Assembly (NCBI RefSeq): GCF_030687495.1
Contig: NZ_CP117435.1
Span: 5,708,501 to 5,772,500 of the forward strand
Source: Pseudomonas sp. FP453
GTDB taxonomy: Bacteria > Pseudomonadota > Gammaproteobacteria > Pseudomonadales > Pseudomonadaceae
DNA length: 64,000 bases
Direction: 5' to 3'
The translations under genes and the position numbers were made by a program. This document shows positions 44,571-54,335 of this stretch, in pieces; the stretch's first letter is position 1; each line of letters begins with the position of its first letter. The notes under the pieces were generated by a model. It saw only the letters and a program-made list of their open reading frames with translations, was not told the origin of the DNA and did no database searches.

Positions 44571-44573
44571 TCG

Positions 44574-45518
44574 TCAAACCACCTCCCGTCGCCGATCCTC
44601 CCGCGGACACTTCGCAAACCGCGCCCGGTAACTGCGGGTGAAATACGACGGCGATTCAAACCCGCACGCAATACTCACCTCCAGCACACTCATGTCGCTC
44701 TGGCGCAACAGCTGCCGGGCTTTTTCCAGGCGCAGGCCGAGGTAGAAGTTGCTCGGTGTGTCGTTCAGGTGCAGGCGAAACAGGCGCTCCAACTGGCGCC
44801 GCGTGACCTTGATCGCGTCGGCCAACGCCAGGGTGGTCAGCGGCGGTTCGCTGTGCTGTTCCATCTCGCCGATCACCTGCACCAGTTTCTTGTTGTTGAT
44901 GCCGTAGCGCGTGGCGATCTGCATGCGCTGGTGGTCTTTGCGCGGGCGGATGCGCCCGAGCACAAACTGTTCAGACACCTGGATCGCCAGCTCCGGGCCG
45001 TGGGCCTGGGCGATCAGGTCGAGCAGCAGGTCGATGGACGCGGTGCCGCCGGCGCAGGTGATGCGGCGGCGGTCGATCTCGAACAGTTCCTGGGTCACGC
45101 TGAGGTGCGGATAGGATTCCTTGAAGGCGTCGATGGCTTCCCAGTGCAGGGTCAGGCGGTAGCCGTCGAGCAGGCCCGCTTCGGCGAGGACGCAGGCGCC
45201 GGTGTCGATGGCGCCAAGGGTTACGCCGTCGTGGTCGAGGCGGCGCAGCCAGTGCTCCAGCGCCGGCGTGGCGAACTTCAACGGTTCAAAGCCGGCGACC
45301 ACCAGCAAGGTCGCGCCCTTTTTCAGCGGTTCCAGCGCCGCATCGGCGTTGACCGACATGCCATTGCTCGCCAATACCGCGCCGCCATCGGCGCTCAGCA
45401 CGTGCCAGCGGTACAGCTCGCCGCGAAAACGATTGGCCACCCGCAGCGGCTCAAGGGCGGAGATAAAACCGATGGCCGAGAAGCCCGGCATCAGCAGAAA
45501 GTAGAAATCCTGGGACAT
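44574..45518 (-). CDS. cdhR: Carnitine regulator CdhR, GlxA/AraC family
   Basis: A 314-residue activator with an N-terminal DJ-1/PfpI-like domain (FLLMPGFSAIGFISALEPLR; GAIDTGACVLAEAGLLDGYR) and a C-terminal AraC domain with two helix-turn-helix units (DAIKVTRRQLERLF; SVLEVSIACGFESPSYFTRS). In P. aeruginosa CdhR senses carnitine and activates caiX-cdhCAB; here it is divergent from caiX and 193 bp away. The ATG at 45518 (MSQDFYFLLMPGF) is chosen on family length. Confidence 0.87.
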   Translation of the reverse strand: MSQDFYFLLMPGFSAIGFISALEPLRVANRFRGELYRWHVLSADGGAVLASNGMSVNADAALEPLKKGATLLVVAGFEPLKFATPALEHWLRRLDHDGVTLGAIDTGACVLAEAGLLDGYRLTLHWEAIDAFKESYPHLSVTQELFEIDRRRITCAGGTASIDLLLDLIAQAHGPELAIQVSEQFVLGRIRPRKDHQRMQIATRYGINNKKLVQVIGEMEQHSEPPLTTLALADAIKVTRRQLERLFRLHLNDTPSNFYLGLRLEKARQLLRQSDMSVLEVSIACGFESPSYFTRSYRARFAKCPREDRRREVV

Positions 45519-45588
45519 GGTGGCGCTCTCGTCGGGCGGGCAGCGTGGCCCTGTGATACTCCCGTTCGCGGCGGGTTTCAAGGGGACA

Positions 45589-45615
45589 GGTCGCTGCAGT
45601 GCAAGAGTCGGTCGC
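45589..45615. promoter_or_regulatory. Candidate activator direct repeat between cdhR and caiX
   Basis: GGTCGC occurs at 45589 and 45610, exactly 21 bp apart, in the divergent cdhR-caiX promoter region. Read on the minus strand it is GCGACC, similar to the half-sites near gbcA. This fits an AraC-type activator such as CdhR. Confidence 0.45.
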
Positions 45616-45711
45616 CGCCGTGCGTTTTGCCGCCCCGCAAGCTGCGTAACGTGGCGTCACGGTGCACAAAGACACCGGCCCCCACAATAACGACCTGCCG
45701 AGGGACCCACC

Positions 45712-46644
45712 ATGAACCGACTGTTACTCGCACTCAGCGCCAGCGCCATTTTCAGTACCAACGTCATGGCAGCCGACGCGGCTTCGTGCCAGAACGTGCG
45801 CATGGGCGTGGTGAACTGGACGGACGTGATCGCCACCAGCGCCATGACCCAAGTGTTGCTCGACGGCCTCGGCTACAAGACCAAACAGACCAGCGCCTCC
45901 CAGCAAATCATCTTCGCCGGTATCCGCGACCAGCGCCTGGACCTGTTCCTCGGCTACTGGAACCCGCTGATGACCCAGACCATCACGCCGTTCGTCGACG
46001 CCAAGCAGGTCAAGGTCCTGGACAAACCGAGCCTGGAAGACGCCCGCGCCACCCTCGCCGTGCCGACGTACCTGGCAGACAAGGGCCTGAAAACCTTCGC
46101 TGACATCGCCAAGTTCGACAAAGAACTGGGCGGCAAGATCTACGGCATCGAGCCCGGCTCGGGCGCCAACACCCAGATCAAGGCGATGATCGCCAAGAAC
46201 CAGTTCGGCCTGGGCAAATTCCAACTGGTGGAGTCCAGCGAGGCCGGCATGCTCGCCGCCGTGGACCGCGCGGTGCGGCGCAAGGAAGCCGTGGTGTTCT
46301 TCGGCTGGGCGCCGCACCCGATGAACGTCAACGTCGCCATGACCTACCTCAGCGGCAGCGACGACGCCCTGGGCCCGAACGAAGGCATGGCCACCGTGTG
46401 GAGCGTGACGTCGCCGACCTACGCCGAACAGTGCCCCAACGTGCACAAGCTGCTGACCAACCTGACCTTCACCGCCGCCGACGAGAGCCGGATGATGCAG
46501 CCGTTGCTGGACCACAAGGACGCCATCGAGTCCGCCAGGCAGTGGCTCAAGGACCACCCGCAAGACCAGCAGCGCTGGCTTGAAGGCGTGACCACTTTCG
46601 ACGGCAAGCCGGCTGCGGCCAACCTGCAACTGACCAGCAAGTAA
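45712..46644 (+). CDS. caiX: Carnitine ABC transporter substrate-binding protein CaiX
   Basis: A 310-residue periplasmic binding protein of the OpuAC/ProX type with signal peptide [60 protein letters not shown] and [16 protein letters not shown] are the ligand-binding segments of this group, and [13 protein letters not shown] is conserved with CbcX. In P. aeruginosa CaiX delivers carnitine to the CbcWV permease; the same is likely here because no permease accompanies it. It heads the carnitine operon. Confidence 0.88.
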   Translation: MNRLLLALSASAIFSTNVMAADAASCQNVRMGVVNWTDVIATSAMTQVLLDGLGYKTKQTSASQQIIFAGIRDQRLDLFLGYWNPLMTQTITPFVDAKQVKVLDKPSLEDARATLAVPTYLADKGLKTFADIAKFDKELGGKIYGIEPGSGANTQIKAMIAKNQFGLGKFQLVESSEAGMLAAVDRAVRRKEAVVFFGWAPHPMNVNVAMTYLSGSDDALGPNEGMATVWSVTSPTYAEQCPNVHKLLTNLTFTAADESRMMQPLLDHKDAIESARQWLKDHPQDQQRWLEGVTTFDGKPAAANLQLTSK

Positions 46645-46717
46645 CTCACCTTCAATCACCGCTTCGCAGCCAGATCCGGCTGCGAACGGCACCACCACGC
46701 CTGTAAGGAACCGCCCC

Positions 46718-47605
46718 ATGAACCACGACGTCATCATCACCTGCGCACTCACCGGTGCTGGCGACACGACCAGCCGCAGCCCCCACGTGCCGGTCACTCC
46801 CAAGCAAATTGCCGCTGCGGCGGTGGAAGCCGCCAAGGCCGGCGCCACCGTCGTGCATTGCCACGTGCGCGACCCCGAGACCGGCAAGTTCAGCCGCGAC
46901 GTCGCCCTGTACCGCGAAGTGATGGAGCGCATCCGCGAGGCCGACATCGACATCATCGTCAACCTCACCGCCGGCATGGGCGGCGACCTGGAAATCGGCG
47001 CCGGTGAAAACCCCATGGAATTCGGCCCCAACACCGACCTGGTCGGCCCGCTGACGCGCCTGGCCCACGTCGAAGCGCTGCTGCCGGAAATCTGCACCTT
47101 GGACTGCGGCACCCTCAACTTCGGCGATGGCGACACCATCTACGTGTCCACCCCGGCCCAACTGCGGGCCGGCGCCAAACGCATCCAGGAGCTGGGCGTG
47201 AAGGCCGAGCTGGAAATTTTCGACACCGGCCACCTGTGGTTTGCCAAGCAGCTGATCAAGGAAGGCCTGCTCGACAACCCGCTGTTCCAACTGTGCCTGG
47301 GCATCCCGTGGGGCGCGCCGGCCGACACCACCACCATGAAAGCCATGGTCGACAACCTGCCCGCCGACGCCGTGTGGGCCGGCTTTGGCATCGGCCGCAT
47401 GCAAATGCCGATGGCCGCGCAAGCGGTGCTGCTGGGCGGCAACGTGCGGGTGGGGTTGGAAGACAACCTGTGGTTGGACAAGGGCGTGCTGGCGACCAAT
47501 GGGCAACTGGTGGAACGCGCCAGTGAAATCCTCAGCCGCTTGGGTGCGCGAGTGCTGACCCCAGCCGAAGGCCGCATCAAGATGGGCCTGACCCAACGCC
47601 GCTAA
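46718..47605 (+). CDS. cdhC: Dehydrocarnitine cleavage enzyme CdhC (BKACE family)
   Basis: A 295-residue zinc-dependent beta-keto acid cleavage enzyme (DUF849). The N-terminal [20 protein letters not shown], the metal ligands in [15 protein letters not shown] and the segment [20 protein letters not shown] are diagnostic. It transfers part of 3-dehydrocarnitine to acetyl-CoA and releases glycine betaine. It lies between caiX and cdhA with an AAGGAA ribosome site. Confidence 0.9.
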   Translation: MNHDVIITCALTGAGDTTSRSPHVPVTPKQIAAAAVEAAKAGATVVHCHVRDPETGKFSRDVALYREVMERIREADIDIIVNLTAGMGGDLEIGAGENPMEFGPNTDLVGPLTRLAHVEALLPEICTLDCGTLNFGDGDTIYVSTPAQLRAGAKRIQELGVKAELEIFDTGHLWFAKQLIKEGLLDNPLFQLCLGIPWGAPADTTTMKAMVDNLPADAVWAGFGIGRMQMPMAAQAVLLGGNVRVGLEDNLWLDKGVLATNGQLVERASEILSRLGARVLTPAEGRIKMGLTQRR

Positions 47606-47627
47606 CCCCCCAAACACCACAAAACCC

Positions 47628-47699
47628 TGTGGGAGCGGGCTTGCCCGCGATGGCTGCATCAACTGACACACCGCTATCGCGGGCAAGCCCGCTCCCACA
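47628..47699. repeat. REP pair, head-to-head type, GC variant
   Basis: TGTGGGAGCGGGCTTGCCCG and its inverse enclose about 22 bp between cdhC and cdhA, inside the operon. Confidence 0.88.
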
Positions 47700-47730
47700 A
47701 GGGACCACCGAACTCTTTAGGAACATCGTC

Positions 47731-48696
47731 ATGAGCTTTATCACCGAAATCAAAACCTTCGCCGCCCTCGGCAGCGGTGTCATCGGCAGCGGCTGGGTCT
47801 CCCGCGCCCTCGCTCACGGCCTGGATGTCGTCGCCTGGGACCCCGCGCCCGGCGCCGAGACCGCGCTGCGCAAACGTGTCGCCAACGCCTGGGGCGCCCT
47901 GGAAAAACAAGGGCTGGCCCCCGGTGCATCGCAAGACCGCTTGCGCTTCGTCGCCACCATCGAGGCGTGCGTGAAAGACGCCGACTTCATCCAGGAAAGC
48001 GCCCCGGAACGCCTGGAGTTGAAGCTGGATTTGCACAGCAAGATCAGCGCGGCGGCCAAGCCAAATGCTCTGATCGGCTCCAGCACCTCCGGCCTGTTGC
48101 CGAGTGAATTCTACGAGGGCTCGACCCATCCGGAACGCTGCGTGGTCGGTCACCCGTTCAACCCGGTCTACCTGCTGCCGCTGGTGGAAGTGGTGGGCGG
48201 TAAAAACACCGCGCCAGAAGCCGTTCAGGCGGCGATCAAGGTGTACGAATCCCTCGGCATGCGCCCGCTGCATGTGCGCAAGGAAGTCCCTGGCTTTATC
48301 GCCGACCGCCTGCTCGAAGCCCTCTGGCGCGAGGCGCTGCACCTGGTGAACGACGGCGTGGCGACCACCGGCGAAATCGACGACGCGATCCGCTTTGGCG
48401 CCGGGCTGCGCTGGTCGTTCATGGGTACATTCCTGACCTACACGCTCGCCGGTGGCGATGCCGGCATGCGCCACTTCATGGCACAGTTCGGCCCGGCGTT
48501 GCAGTTGCCGTGGACGTATTTGCCAGCGCCGGAATTGACCGACAAGTTGATTGACGATGTGGTCGACGGCACCAGCGATCAGCTAGGCAAACACAGCATT
48601 TCCGCGCTGGAGCGCTATCGTGATGATTGCCTGCTGGCGGTGCTGGAGGCGGTGAAAACCACCAAGGCCAAACACGGCATGAGCTTCGCCGAATGA
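47731..48696 (+). CDS. cdhA: L-carnitine dehydrogenase CdhA
   Basis: A 321-residue NAD-dependent dehydrogenase of the 3-hydroxyacyl-CoA dehydrogenase fold. The NAD motif is [20 protein letters not shown] at residues 11-30. [20 protein letters not shown] and [20 protein letters not shown] supply the catalytic region. It oxidises L-carnitine to 3-dehydrocarnitine, the substrate of CdhC. The ATG at 47731 follows TAGGAA. Confidence 0.91.
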   Translation: MSFITEIKTFAALGSGVIGSGWVSRALAHGLDVVAWDPAPGAETALRKRVANAWGALEKQGLAPGASQDRLRFVATIEACVKDADFIQESAPERLELKLDLHSKISAAAKPNALIGSSTSGLLPSEFYEGSTHPERCVVGHPFNPVYLLPLVEVVGGKNTAPEAVQAAIKVYESLGMRPLHVRKEVPGFIADRLLEALWREALHLVNDGVATTGEIDDAIRFGAGLRWSFMGTFLTYTLAGGDAGMRHFMAQFGPALQLPWTYLPAPELTDKLIDDVVDGTSDQLGKHSISALERYRDDCLLAVLEAVKTTKAKHGMSFAE

Positions 48697-48700
48697 CTAA

Positions 48701-48772
48701 TGTGGGAGCTGGCTTGCCTGCGATAGCGGTGCAAGATTCACCACCGCTATCGCAGGCAAGCCAGCTCCCACA
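48701..48772. repeat. REP pair, head-to-head type
   Basis: TGTGGGAGCTGGCTTGCCTG and its inverse enclose about 24 bp between cdhA and cdhB. Confidence 0.88.
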
Positions 48773-48806
48773 TTTTTGACCGAGTTTCTGATCCAGGATT
48801 AATGCC

Positions 48807-49292
48807 ATGCCTGCACTGACGACTTACACCACCAGCATCCACCCCGACTGGGTCGACTACAACGGCCACCTGCGCGACGCGTTCTACCTGCTGATCTTCA
48901 GCTACGCCACCGACGCCCTCATGGACACGCTCGGCCTCGACAGCGAAAACCGCGAAGCCAGCGGCCATTCGCTGTTCACCCTGGAGCTGCACCTGAACTA
49001 CCTGCACGAAGTGAAACTCGGGGCCGAGGTCGAGGTGCATACCCAACTGATCGACCATGACGCCAAGCGCCTGCACCTCTACCACAGCCTGCATCTGGTG
49101 GGGGATGAAAAGGAGCTGGCCGGCAACGAGCAGATGCTGCTGCACGTCGACCTCGCCGGGCCACACGCGGCGCCGTTTACCGAGGCGTCATTGCAACGCC
49201 TGTCGACGATCAGCCAGGAGCAGGCCGACCTGCCGCGCCCTGCCCTGCTCGGCCGGGTCATCGGCATAAAAAAAGCCCCGATCAAGCCGTGA
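48807..49292 (+). CDS. cdhB: Thioesterase CdhB of the carnitine operon
   Basis: A 161-residue hot-dog-fold thioesterase. The catalytic segment HPDWVDYNGHLRDAFYLLIF has the Asp (DYNGH) typical of 4-hydroxybenzoyl-CoA-type thioesterases. HLNYLHEVKLGAEVEVHTQL follows. It likely hydrolyses the CoA ester (betainyl-CoA) formed by CdhC, giving free glycine betaine. The gene closes the carnitine operon. Confidence 0.85.
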   Translation: MPALTTYTTSIHPDWVDYNGHLRDAFYLLIFSYATDALMDTLGLDSENREASGHSLFTLELHLNYLHEVKLGAEVEVHTQLIDHDAKRLHLYHSLHLVGDEKELAGNEQMLLHVDLAGPHAAPFTEASLQRLSTISQEQADLPRPALLGRVIGIKKAPIKP

Positions 49293-49517
49293 CAAGATCG
49301 AGGCAGAATGTGTTGTGTGAGCCGTACATCCCGAGGGTGACCAAACCGTCAAGCTGCTTGCTTGCGCCCAGTGTGCCTATTAGTTCTGTCGGCAAATGGC
49401 CCGAAAACGACATGCCCATAGCCATCTGAGGCATTCGTGCAATCTGCCCTTGCCGACCGGTTGAGCGGCTACCAGAATCCAGGTCGAACCCCGCTCCCTT
49501 CACCAGGATAAAACGTC

Positions 49518-49781
49518 ATGATGCATGCGGATTTGATTGACCAGGATGACCTGCTGGGCCAACTGCGCTCACTGGGTTTTGAGGTTTCCAGCGGCTCCAC
49601 CGCCGAGCAGGCGTGCGAGTGTGCGGTGCGCGGTTTGAGCGAAGCGCGGGCCAAGGCGCTGAAAGGCATGGTCGAGCAGATGTACACCGGCAGTGCGACG
49701 ATTTTGCCGGCTGTGCGCCAGGCGATTGATAAGCAGTTGTTGCCGGCGTTGGTGCAGTTCAGGCAGAACTCTGGGGCCTGA
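49518..49781 (+). CDS. Small hypothetical protein
   Basis: An 87-residue protein, acidic and helical, that I do not recognise (MMHADLIDQDDLLGQLRSLG...). It has two cysteines close together (EQACECAVRGL) and no signal peptide or membrane segment. An AGGA site precedes the start; either of the two adjacent Met codons could be used. It is isolated between cdhB and gbdR and followed by a REP pair. Codon use looks like that of the neighbours, which supports a real gene. Confidence 0.6.
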   Translation: MMHADLIDQDDLLGQLRSLGFEVSSGSTAEQACECAVRGLSEARAKALKGMVEQMYTGSATILPAVRQAIDKQLLPALVQFRQNSGA

Positions 49782-49788
49782 TAGATAG

Positions 49789-49872
49789 CTATCGCAGGCA
49801 AGCCAGCTCCCACAGTTGGAATGTATTCATATTTGGAATGCATTCCCCTGTGGGAGCTGGCTTGCCTGCGAT
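49789..49872. repeat. REP pair, tail-to-tail type
   Basis: ATCGCAGGCAAGCCAGCTCC and TGTGGGAGCTGGCTTGCC face outward around a linker that contains TTGGAATG twice. It lies between the small gene and gbdR. Confidence 0.83.
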
Positions 49873-49886
49873 GCAGCCGACTCGGT

Positions 49887-50990
49887 CTAGAGCCGAACGC
49901 TGGCGAAAGTCGACTCGTTCCTGGCCTGACTCAACGCCGACAACGGCCCCGACAACGGTGACAACACCAGTGCCTGCGGAATCGGCATCATCGCCACCTG
50001 CTGGGTGGTGTTGGAGCCCACGCGCTCATCCCGCGGCGGAATGCCGAAGTATTCGCGGTAGCACTTGGAGAAGTGCGGTGTGGAGACAAACCCGCACACC
50101 GACGCCACTTCGATGATCGACATCGGCGTTTGCTTGAGCAACTGCCGTGCACGGATCAGGCGCAGTTTGAGGTAGTAGCGCGACGGCGAGCAGTGCAGGT
50201 ACTTCTGGAACAGCCGCTCCAGCTGGCGCCGCGACACGGCGACGTACACCGCCAACTCGTCCAGGTCGATTGGCTCTTCCAGGTTGGCTTCCATCAGCGC
50301 GACGATTTCCTGCAGCTTCGGCTGGTTGGTGCCGAGCATGTGCTTGAGCGGCACACGCTGGTGATCCTGTTCATTGCGGATGCGCTCGTACACAAACATC
50401 TCGGAGATCGCGGCGGACAGTTCACGCCCGTGATCGCGGCTGATCAGGTGCAGCATCATGTCCAGCGGCGCGGTGCCGCCCGAGCTGGTGAAGCGATTGC
50501 GGTCGAGGGTGAACAGGCGTGTGCTCATGGCCACGCGGGGGAAGGCTTCCTGCATCGACGCCAGGCATTCCCAGTGCACGCTGCAATCAAAACCGTCGAG
50601 CAGACCGGCGCAGGCCAGGGCCCAGCTGCCGGTGCACACCGCGCCCAAGCGGCGCGACTGGCGCGCCTGGCTTTGCAGCCACGACACGTGTTCACGGGTA
50701 ACGGTGCGCTGGATGCCCACGCCGCCGCAGACGATCACGGTGTCCAGCGCCGGGGCTTTGTGCATGGAGGCATCGGGGGTGATTTGCAGGCCGTCGCTGG
50801 CCCACACCTGGTTGCCATCGACACTCAGGGTTGTCCAGCGATACAGCTCGCGGCCGGACAGCTGGTTGGCCATGCGCAGGGGTTCGACTGCGGACGCCAG
50901 GGAAATCAGCGTGAAATTGTCCAGCAGCAAAAAGCCGATGGATTGAGGCGCACGGTTCTGGGGTTGAGCCCCGGAGTTGAACGACGTCAT
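49887..50990 (-). CDS. gbdR: Glycine betaine regulator GbdR, GlxA/AraC family
   Basis: A 367-residue activator with an N-terminal DJ-1/PfpI-like domain (SIGFLLLDNFTLISLASAVE; LGAVCTGSWALACAGLLDGF) and a C-terminal AraC domain (ELAVYVAVSRRQLERLFQKY; SIIEVASVCGFVSTPHFSKC). In P. aeruginosa GbdR responds to glycine betaine and dimethylglycine and activates gbcAB, dgc, sox and cbcXWV, nearly all of which are in this window. The ATG at 50990 follows GAGGAGA; an in-frame GTG lies one codon upstream. Confidence 0.93.
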   Translation of the reverse strand: MTSFNSGAQPQNRAPQSIGFLLLDNFTLISLASAVEPLRMANQLSGRELYRWTTLSVDGNQVWASDGLQITPDASMHKAPALDTVIVCGGVGIQRTVTREHVSWLQSQARQSRRLGAVCTGSWALACAGLLDGFDCSVHWECLASMQEAFPRVAMSTRLFTLDRNRFTSSGGTAPLDMMLHLISRDHGRELSAAISEMFVYERIRNEQDHQRVPLKHMLGTNQPKLQEIVALMEANLEEPIDLDELAVYVAVSRRQLERLFQKYLHCSPSRYYLKLRLIRARQLLKQTPMSIIEVASVCGFVSTPHFSKCYREYFGIPPRDERVGSNTTQQVAMMPIPQALVLSPLSGPLSALSQARNESTFASVRL

Positions 50991-51407
50991 CACAGTATCT
51001 CCTCACACAAAGCGGGTGATGGCCTCAGGCGAGGCTCTTGTTATTGCACTCTTCAACCAGCGAGGTGAGAGGCTTTGAATTGATAGAGCAATTGCCATGC
51101 CTAAAATTGAATGGCCGTCCAATAACTCCTAAAAACGACGTTTTGACGCGTCTATATAAGCCCGTGTCGCAAGTGGGGGTATGAGCGGAAAAGGACGTAG
51201 GAACGGGCCCGCTCAAGGGGTGTGAGCAGATCGGTAGCACTTGTGGGAAGGCGCTTTGCGGGCGTGGGGAAAGTCTGTCACCCCAAGCACATGGGATGGG
51301 GGGTGAGGGGGAAAATCGTTTGGGAGCTACTTATCTGTTTGCGACGCGCTAAAAGGTGGCGCTTTTGGTCTGGGCGTTCACTTTGTGAGCAGTGTTGTCT
51401 GGGCTAC
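50991..51407. other. Non-coding region upstream of gbdR
   Basis: No convincing gene. The part next to gbdR (50991-51190) is AT-richer than average and is where the gbdR promoter must lie. The rest shows no repeat or hairpin that I can support. Confidence 0.5.
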
Positions 51408-51489
51408 CGCTATCGCAGGCAAGCCAGCTCCCACACTTGACCGCGTTTAACCTGAAGGAACACGGTCGACTGTGGGAGCTGGCTTGTCG
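51408..51489. repeat. REP pair, one arm degraded
   Basis: CGCTATCGCAGGCAAGCCAG at about 51408 is intact. The opposite arm TGTGGGAGCTGGCTTG near 51471 diverges after that into GTCGGGTCG. It lies between sdaB and the gbdR upstream region. Confidence 0.75.
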
Positions 51490-51524
51490 GGTCGCCGCAT
51501 CGCTGCGATGGCGGCATCACTGAC

Positions 51525-52902
51525 TCAACACTCCACAGCACTCACCGCCAACCCACCCCGCGATGTCTCCTTGTACTTGTCATGCATATCCGCCCCGGTA
51601 TCGCGCATGGTGCGGATCACCCGGTCCAGCGAGATAAAGTGCTGGCCATCCCCACGTAGGGCCATCTGCGCCGCGTTGATCGCCTTCACCGCCGCAATCG
51701 CATTGCGCTCGATGCACGGCACTTGCACCAGCCCGCCTACCGGATCACAGGTCAGGCCGAGGTTGTGTTCCAGGCCGATTTCGGCGGCGTTGCACAGTTG
51801 CTCAGGTGTGGCGCCGAGGATTTCCGCCAGCCCGGCAGCGGCCATGGCGCAGGCCGAACCGACTTCGCCCTGGCAGCCCACTTCGGCGCCGGAGATCGAC
51901 GCGTTTTTCTTGCACAGGATGCCCACCGCCGCCGCGCCGAGCATGTAGTCCACGACATTGGCTTCGGTGACTTCTTCGCTGAACTTCATGAAGTAGTGCA
52001 GCACCCGCCGGGATGATCCCCGCCGCGCCGTTGGTGGGGGCGGTGACCATGCGCCCGCCGGCGGCGTTTTCCTCGTTCACCGCGAGGGCGAACAGGTTGA
52101 CCCATTCCATCGCGCTCAAGGTCGAGCCGATCACGTTGGGCTTGCCCAGCTCCTGCAAGCTGCGGTGCAACTTGGCGGCGCGGCGACGTACGTTGAGGCC
52201 GCCGGGCAGGATGCCTTCGTGCTTGAGGCCCTGCTCCACGCAATCTTGCATGGCGCGCCAGAGCTTCATCAGGCCGCTGCGGATTTCTTCTTCGCTGCGC
52301 CAGACCTTTTCGTTCGCCAGCATCAGCTCGGCGACGCGCAGGTTGTGGGTCTTGCACAGCTGCAACAGCTCTGCCGCGCTGGAAAAATCGTAGGGCAGCT
52401 CGGTGCGGTCCATGTCGGCCACGCCGCTTTGCGCCTGGGCTTCATCCACCACAAAACCGCCGCCCACCGAATAGTAGGTGTCGCGGTGCAACTCGCCGTT
52501 GTCGCCGTGCACCACGAGGGTCATGGCATTGGGGTGGAACGGCAGGTTTTCGTCGAGCAGTTGCATGTCGCGCGCCCACACAAAAGGCACTGGCAGGCGC
52601 CCGTCCAGCAGCAGGGTGTCGGTTTCGCGCAGTGTGGCGATGCGAATGCCGATTTGCGACGGGTCGATAGCGTCGGGCCACTCGCCCATCAGGCCCATGA
52701 TGGTGGCGGTGTCGCTGCCATGGCCGATGCCGGTGGCGGACAGCGAGCCATACAGCTGCACTTCGACGCGGCGTACTTGCTCCAGCCACTCGCGTTCGCG
52801 CAAGCCTTGCACAAACAACGCCGCGGCGCGCATGGGGCCGACGGTGTGAGAACTCGAAGGCCCGATGCCGATCTTGAACAGGTCGAAAACGCTGATAGCC
52901 AT
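51525..52902 (-). pseudogene. sdaB: L-serine ammonia-lyase SdaB, frameshifted
   Basis: Two overlapping frames together encode a full L-serine dehydratase (about 458 residues): MAISVFDLFKIGIGPSSSHT to [13 protein letters not shown] in one frame, then [20 protein letters not shown] to the stop in the next. The join is at 52004-52006 (plus strand CCC), where one base fewer would restore IIPAVLHYF. The iron-sulfur cysteines of the enzyme ([36 protein letters not shown]) lie downstream of the shift. SdaB converts serine to pyruvate, the last step of this betaine route. The frame break is either a sequencing error or real loss. Confidence 0.85.
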
Positions 52903-53318
52903 TGCCGTGGAACTCCTCGATAAGCACGGGCCAGGCATGAACGAGGTGCTACGCTCAGATCGCCCAGATGGCGGCATCATCAGCCTTTTGTTCGTCATCA
53001 CGGCGTCTCACACCGACGTGACCATGCTCACCAGCGTCGCTGCCGTGCGATCCCTGGTTTTGGCCGTTTTTTGCGGTGCAGATGGGTAAAAACAGCAGTT
53101 TTACCTTTGGAAAAATCTGTAAGCGACGTCACCGACACTGGATACGACCATCCCTGTACTGGATACGACGCCCCCTGTAGGCGTCAGATTTTCACTGGTA
53201 CATGATCAGTCTCGACTCGTTTGCAAGGCACCGTGCCAGAGCTGTTGTCGCACGTACCAACCGCAACACCTATAAAGCGCGGCCAAGGCCGCCAGAAAAA
53301 ACACAGGAGTCTAGCCCT
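52903..53318. promoter_or_regulatory. Intergenic region with cbcX operators
   Basis: Divergent gap between sdaB and cbcX. ACTGGATACGAC occurs twice, at 53137-53148 and 53158-53169, 21 bp apart (two helical turns), about 150 bp before the cbcX start. This is the geometry of an AraC-family activator site. GbdR is the likely binder because it controls cbcXWV in P. aeruginosa. No gene is seen here. Confidence 0.6.
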
Positions 53319-54266
53319 ATGAAAGGTTCACCCCAGTTGTTGTTGGCCGCCATGTTGAGTCTGCCAGTCCTGGCGCACGCTGCAGAACCGGCACAATGTC
53401 AGACCGTCAACTTCTCCGATGTCGGCTGGACCGACATCACCGTCACCACCGCGACCACCAGCGAAGTCCTCAAGGGCCTGGGCTACAAGCCGCGCACCAC
53501 GATGATTTCGGTACCGGTGACCTACAAGTCCCTGGCCGACGGCAAGAACATGGACATCTTCCTCGGCAACTGGATGCCGACCATGGAAAACGACATCAAG
53601 CAGTACCGTGATGCCGGCACCGTGGAAACCGTGCGCGCCAACCTGGAGAACGCCAAGTACACCCTGGCGGTCCCCGAGGCGCTGTACAACAAAGGCCTGA
53701 AGGACTTCGCCGATATCGCCAAATTCAAGGACGAGCTGGGCGGCAAGATCTACGGCATCGAGCCGGGTAACGACGGCAACCGCACCATCCAGACGCTGAT
53801 CGACAAAGACGCCTTCGGCCTGAAAACCGCCGGTTTCAAGGTGGTCGAATCCAGCGAAGCCGGCATGCTCTCCCAGGTCGAGCGCGCCTCCAAGCGTGAC
53901 CAGGCCATCGTGTTCCTCGGCTGGGAACCGCACCCGATGAACACCCGCTTCAAGATGAAGTACCTGACCGGTGGTGACGACTCGTTCGGCCCCAACTACG
54001 GCCAGGCGACCATCTACACCAACACCCGCAAGGGCTACTCCGAGGAATGCAGCAACGTTGGCCAGCTCCTGAAAAACCTGGTGTTCACCCTGGACATGGA
54101 AAGCACCCTGATGGGCAAAGTCCTGGACGACAAACAAAAGCCCGACGCAGCCGCCAAAGCGTGGCTCAAAGCTAACCCGCAAGTCCTCGACACCTGGCTC
54201 GCCGGTGTTACCACTGTGGATGGCAAACCTGGATTGGACGCCGTTAAAGCCTACCTCGCCAAGTAA
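53319..54266 (+). CDS. cbcX: Choline/betaine ABC transporter binding protein CbcX
   Basis: A 315-residue periplasmic binding protein with signal peptide MKGSPQLLLAAMLSLPVLAHA. VNFSDVGWTDITVTTATTSE, YKSLADGKNMDIFLGNWMPT and YGIEPGNDGNRTIQTL are the ligand-binding segments of the OpuAC type. It is the main binding protein of the CbcXWV quaternary amine transporter. The ATG at 53319 follows AGGAG. A strong hairpin just after its stop suggests extra protection of its mRNA. Confidence 0.9.
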   Translation: MKGSPQLLLAAMLSLPVLAHAAEPAQCQTVNFSDVGWTDITVTTATTSEVLKGLGYKPRTTMISVPVTYKSLADGKNMDIFLGNWMPTMENDIKQYRDAGTVETVRANLENAKYTLAVPEALYNKGLKDFADIAKFKDELGGKIYGIEPGNDGNRTIQTLIDKDAFGLKTAGFKVVESSEAGMLSQVERASKRDQAIVFLGWEPHPMNTRFKMKYLTGGDDSFGPNYGQATIYTNTRKGYSEECSNVGQLLKNLVFTLDMESTLMGKVLDDKQKPDAAAKAWLKANPQVLDTWLAGVTTVDGKPGLDAVKAYLAK

Positions 54267-54276
54267 CACCGTTGTC

Positions 54277-54300
54277 CCCGGGGCGGTACGCTGCCCCGGG
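54277..54300 (+). other. Intercistronic hairpin between cbcX and cbcW
   Basis: CCCGGGGC (54277-54284) pairs with GCCCCGGG (54293-54300) around an 8-base loop, about 10 bp after the cbcX stop. There is no clear T-run. Such stems often keep binding-protein mRNA more abundant than that of the permease. Confidence 0.75.
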
Positions 54301-54335
54301 ATGTTTTCCCTCTTCGCATGTGGACATTCACTACC

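Noticed and set aside
49282..49503. 73-residue frame on the minus strand between cdhB and the small gene
   Set aside because: No ribosome site, no recognisable motif and unlike codon use; the gap may hold a decayed gene but this cannot be supported.
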